DNA of 5,275 nt from an uncultured Hungatella sp. (GTDB lineage Bacteria; Bacillota; Clostridia; Lachnospirales; Lachnospiraceae), in assembly GCA_959018155.1 (NCBI GenBank), contig CAUEKH010000213.1:1-5275 (forward strand), given 5' to 3'. Made by a program: the position numbers and the translations under genes. Below are positions 4,817 through 5,275 of the stretch, piece after piece. Below the pieces are notes generated by a model. That model was not told where the DNA came from, ran no database searches, and saw only the letters and a list, made by a program, of their open reading frames with translations. The first letter of the stretch is position 1; every line of letters starts with the position of its first letter.

Positions 4817-5275
4817 TTAAACCTCCCGGCTCCTGCCGTAAATCAGACGGCTCATAATTTCTTCCAGACAGGCCGGCTCCATCTTCCCCTTTAAAAGCAG
4901 TTCCATATTGGAAAATGCAAATGCCACGAATCGTTCCTTCGTCAGGTTCTCATTCCAGATCCCCGGATCTATCCTCTCATCCCGTTCCAGAATAGAAAGC
5001 ATCCCGGCTCTCATGTGCTCTAAGTAAAATTCCTCCAGCGATTTTCCCTTCTGCTGGTCCGACTGGCCCACCGACGCCATACCATCCAGAAATTCCCGCC
5101 GGAACTTTCTCAAATTCTCCTCAAGCCTTCCGTAAATCTCCCGGAAGCTGCCCATAAAATCCCGGCTTTCCGTATCGAAATGGCTCCCGTGAAATACATT
5201 TCTCCAGAAATCCTCCATCAGAGCTCCGATTAAATCCCCCTTCGACGGATAATAATTGTAGACCGTGCCGATAGC
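4817..5275 (-). CDS. TetR/AcrR-family transcriptional regulator, N-terminus beyond window edge
   Basis: The frame is open from the right edge (5275) to the TAA at 4817-4819, giving 152 visible residues; roughly the first 30-40 are missing. The visible start, AIGTVYNYYPSKGDLI, is the recognition helix and following turn of a TetR helix-turn-helix (family pattern: hhxGThYxYFxSKxxLh). The rest is a mostly helical ligand/dimerisation domain with charged amphipathic helices and no recognisable ligand motif. An internal ATG at 5218 would delete the DNA-binding helix and is not the true start. TetR proteins are usually cytosolic repressors released by a small ligand and commonly regulate their own operon. 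The 7-TM gene starts only 23 bp downstream, so it and the DUF2871-like gene are the likely targets. The operator and promoter would lie outside the window. Confidence 0.92.
   Translation of the reverse strand, partial: AIGTVYNYYPSKGDLIGALMEDFWRNVFHGSHFDTESRDFMGSFREIYGRLEENLRKFRREFLDGMASVGQSDQQKGKSLEEFYLEHMRAGMLSILERDERIDPGIWNENLTKERFVAFAFSNMELLLKGKMEPACLEEIMSRLIYGRSREV

Noticed and set aside
5216..5218. ATG at 5218 as the start of the TetR gene
   Set aside because: The frame continues to the window edge and encodes the TetR recognition helix, so this Met is internal.

Overview
The window looks like chromosomal DNA from a Gram-positive anaerobe of the Clostridia, most likely Lachnospiraceae-like. 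The reasons are near-50% GC, strong AGGAGG-type ribosome binding sites, a tyrA-aroA pair with an ACT-domain prephenate dehydrogenase, and a DUF2871-type membrane protein. The genus cannot be fixed from the sequence alone.

Layout. (1) Positions 3-2129, + strand: the end of a shikimate/aromatic amino acid operon, with the 3' part of a prephenate dehydrogenase gene (tyrA) followed after 15 bp by a complete EPSP synthase gene (aroA). (2) Positions 2130-2334: a convergent intergenic region with a perfect 16-bp inverted repeat (2220-2263), probably a terminator shared by aroA and the reverse transcriptase gene. (3) Positions 2335-3598, - strand: a complete but compact retron. A sigma-A-like promoter (3598-3570) leads directly into an msr-msd non-coding RNA (about 3562-3361). 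That RNA is bounded by a 13-bp perfect inverted repeat (17 bp with one G-U pair), with the expected branching-G context 'AGC' right after a1. A 37-nt leader with a good ribosome binding site follows, then a 329-aa retron-type reverse transcriptase carrying NAxxH, YxDD and VTG motifs. (4) Positions 3613-5275, - strand: an apparent three-gene operon of a TetR-family regulator (N-terminus off the window edge), a 7-TM protein of unknown function and a 4-TM DUF2871-like protein.

The main result is the retron. Its RNA part is invisible to ORF-based annotation. The RT should copy the msd segment into a branched RNA-DNA molecule (msDNA) primed from the 2'-OH of the G complementary to position 3542. 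No toxin or effector gene lies next to it: aroA converges on one side, and a self-contained TetR operon that looks like ordinary transport or membrane genes lies on the other. It therefore appears to be an RT-only retron, or one whose partner is elsewhere. The aromatic genes and the TetR operon look like ordinary chromosomal context flanking it.
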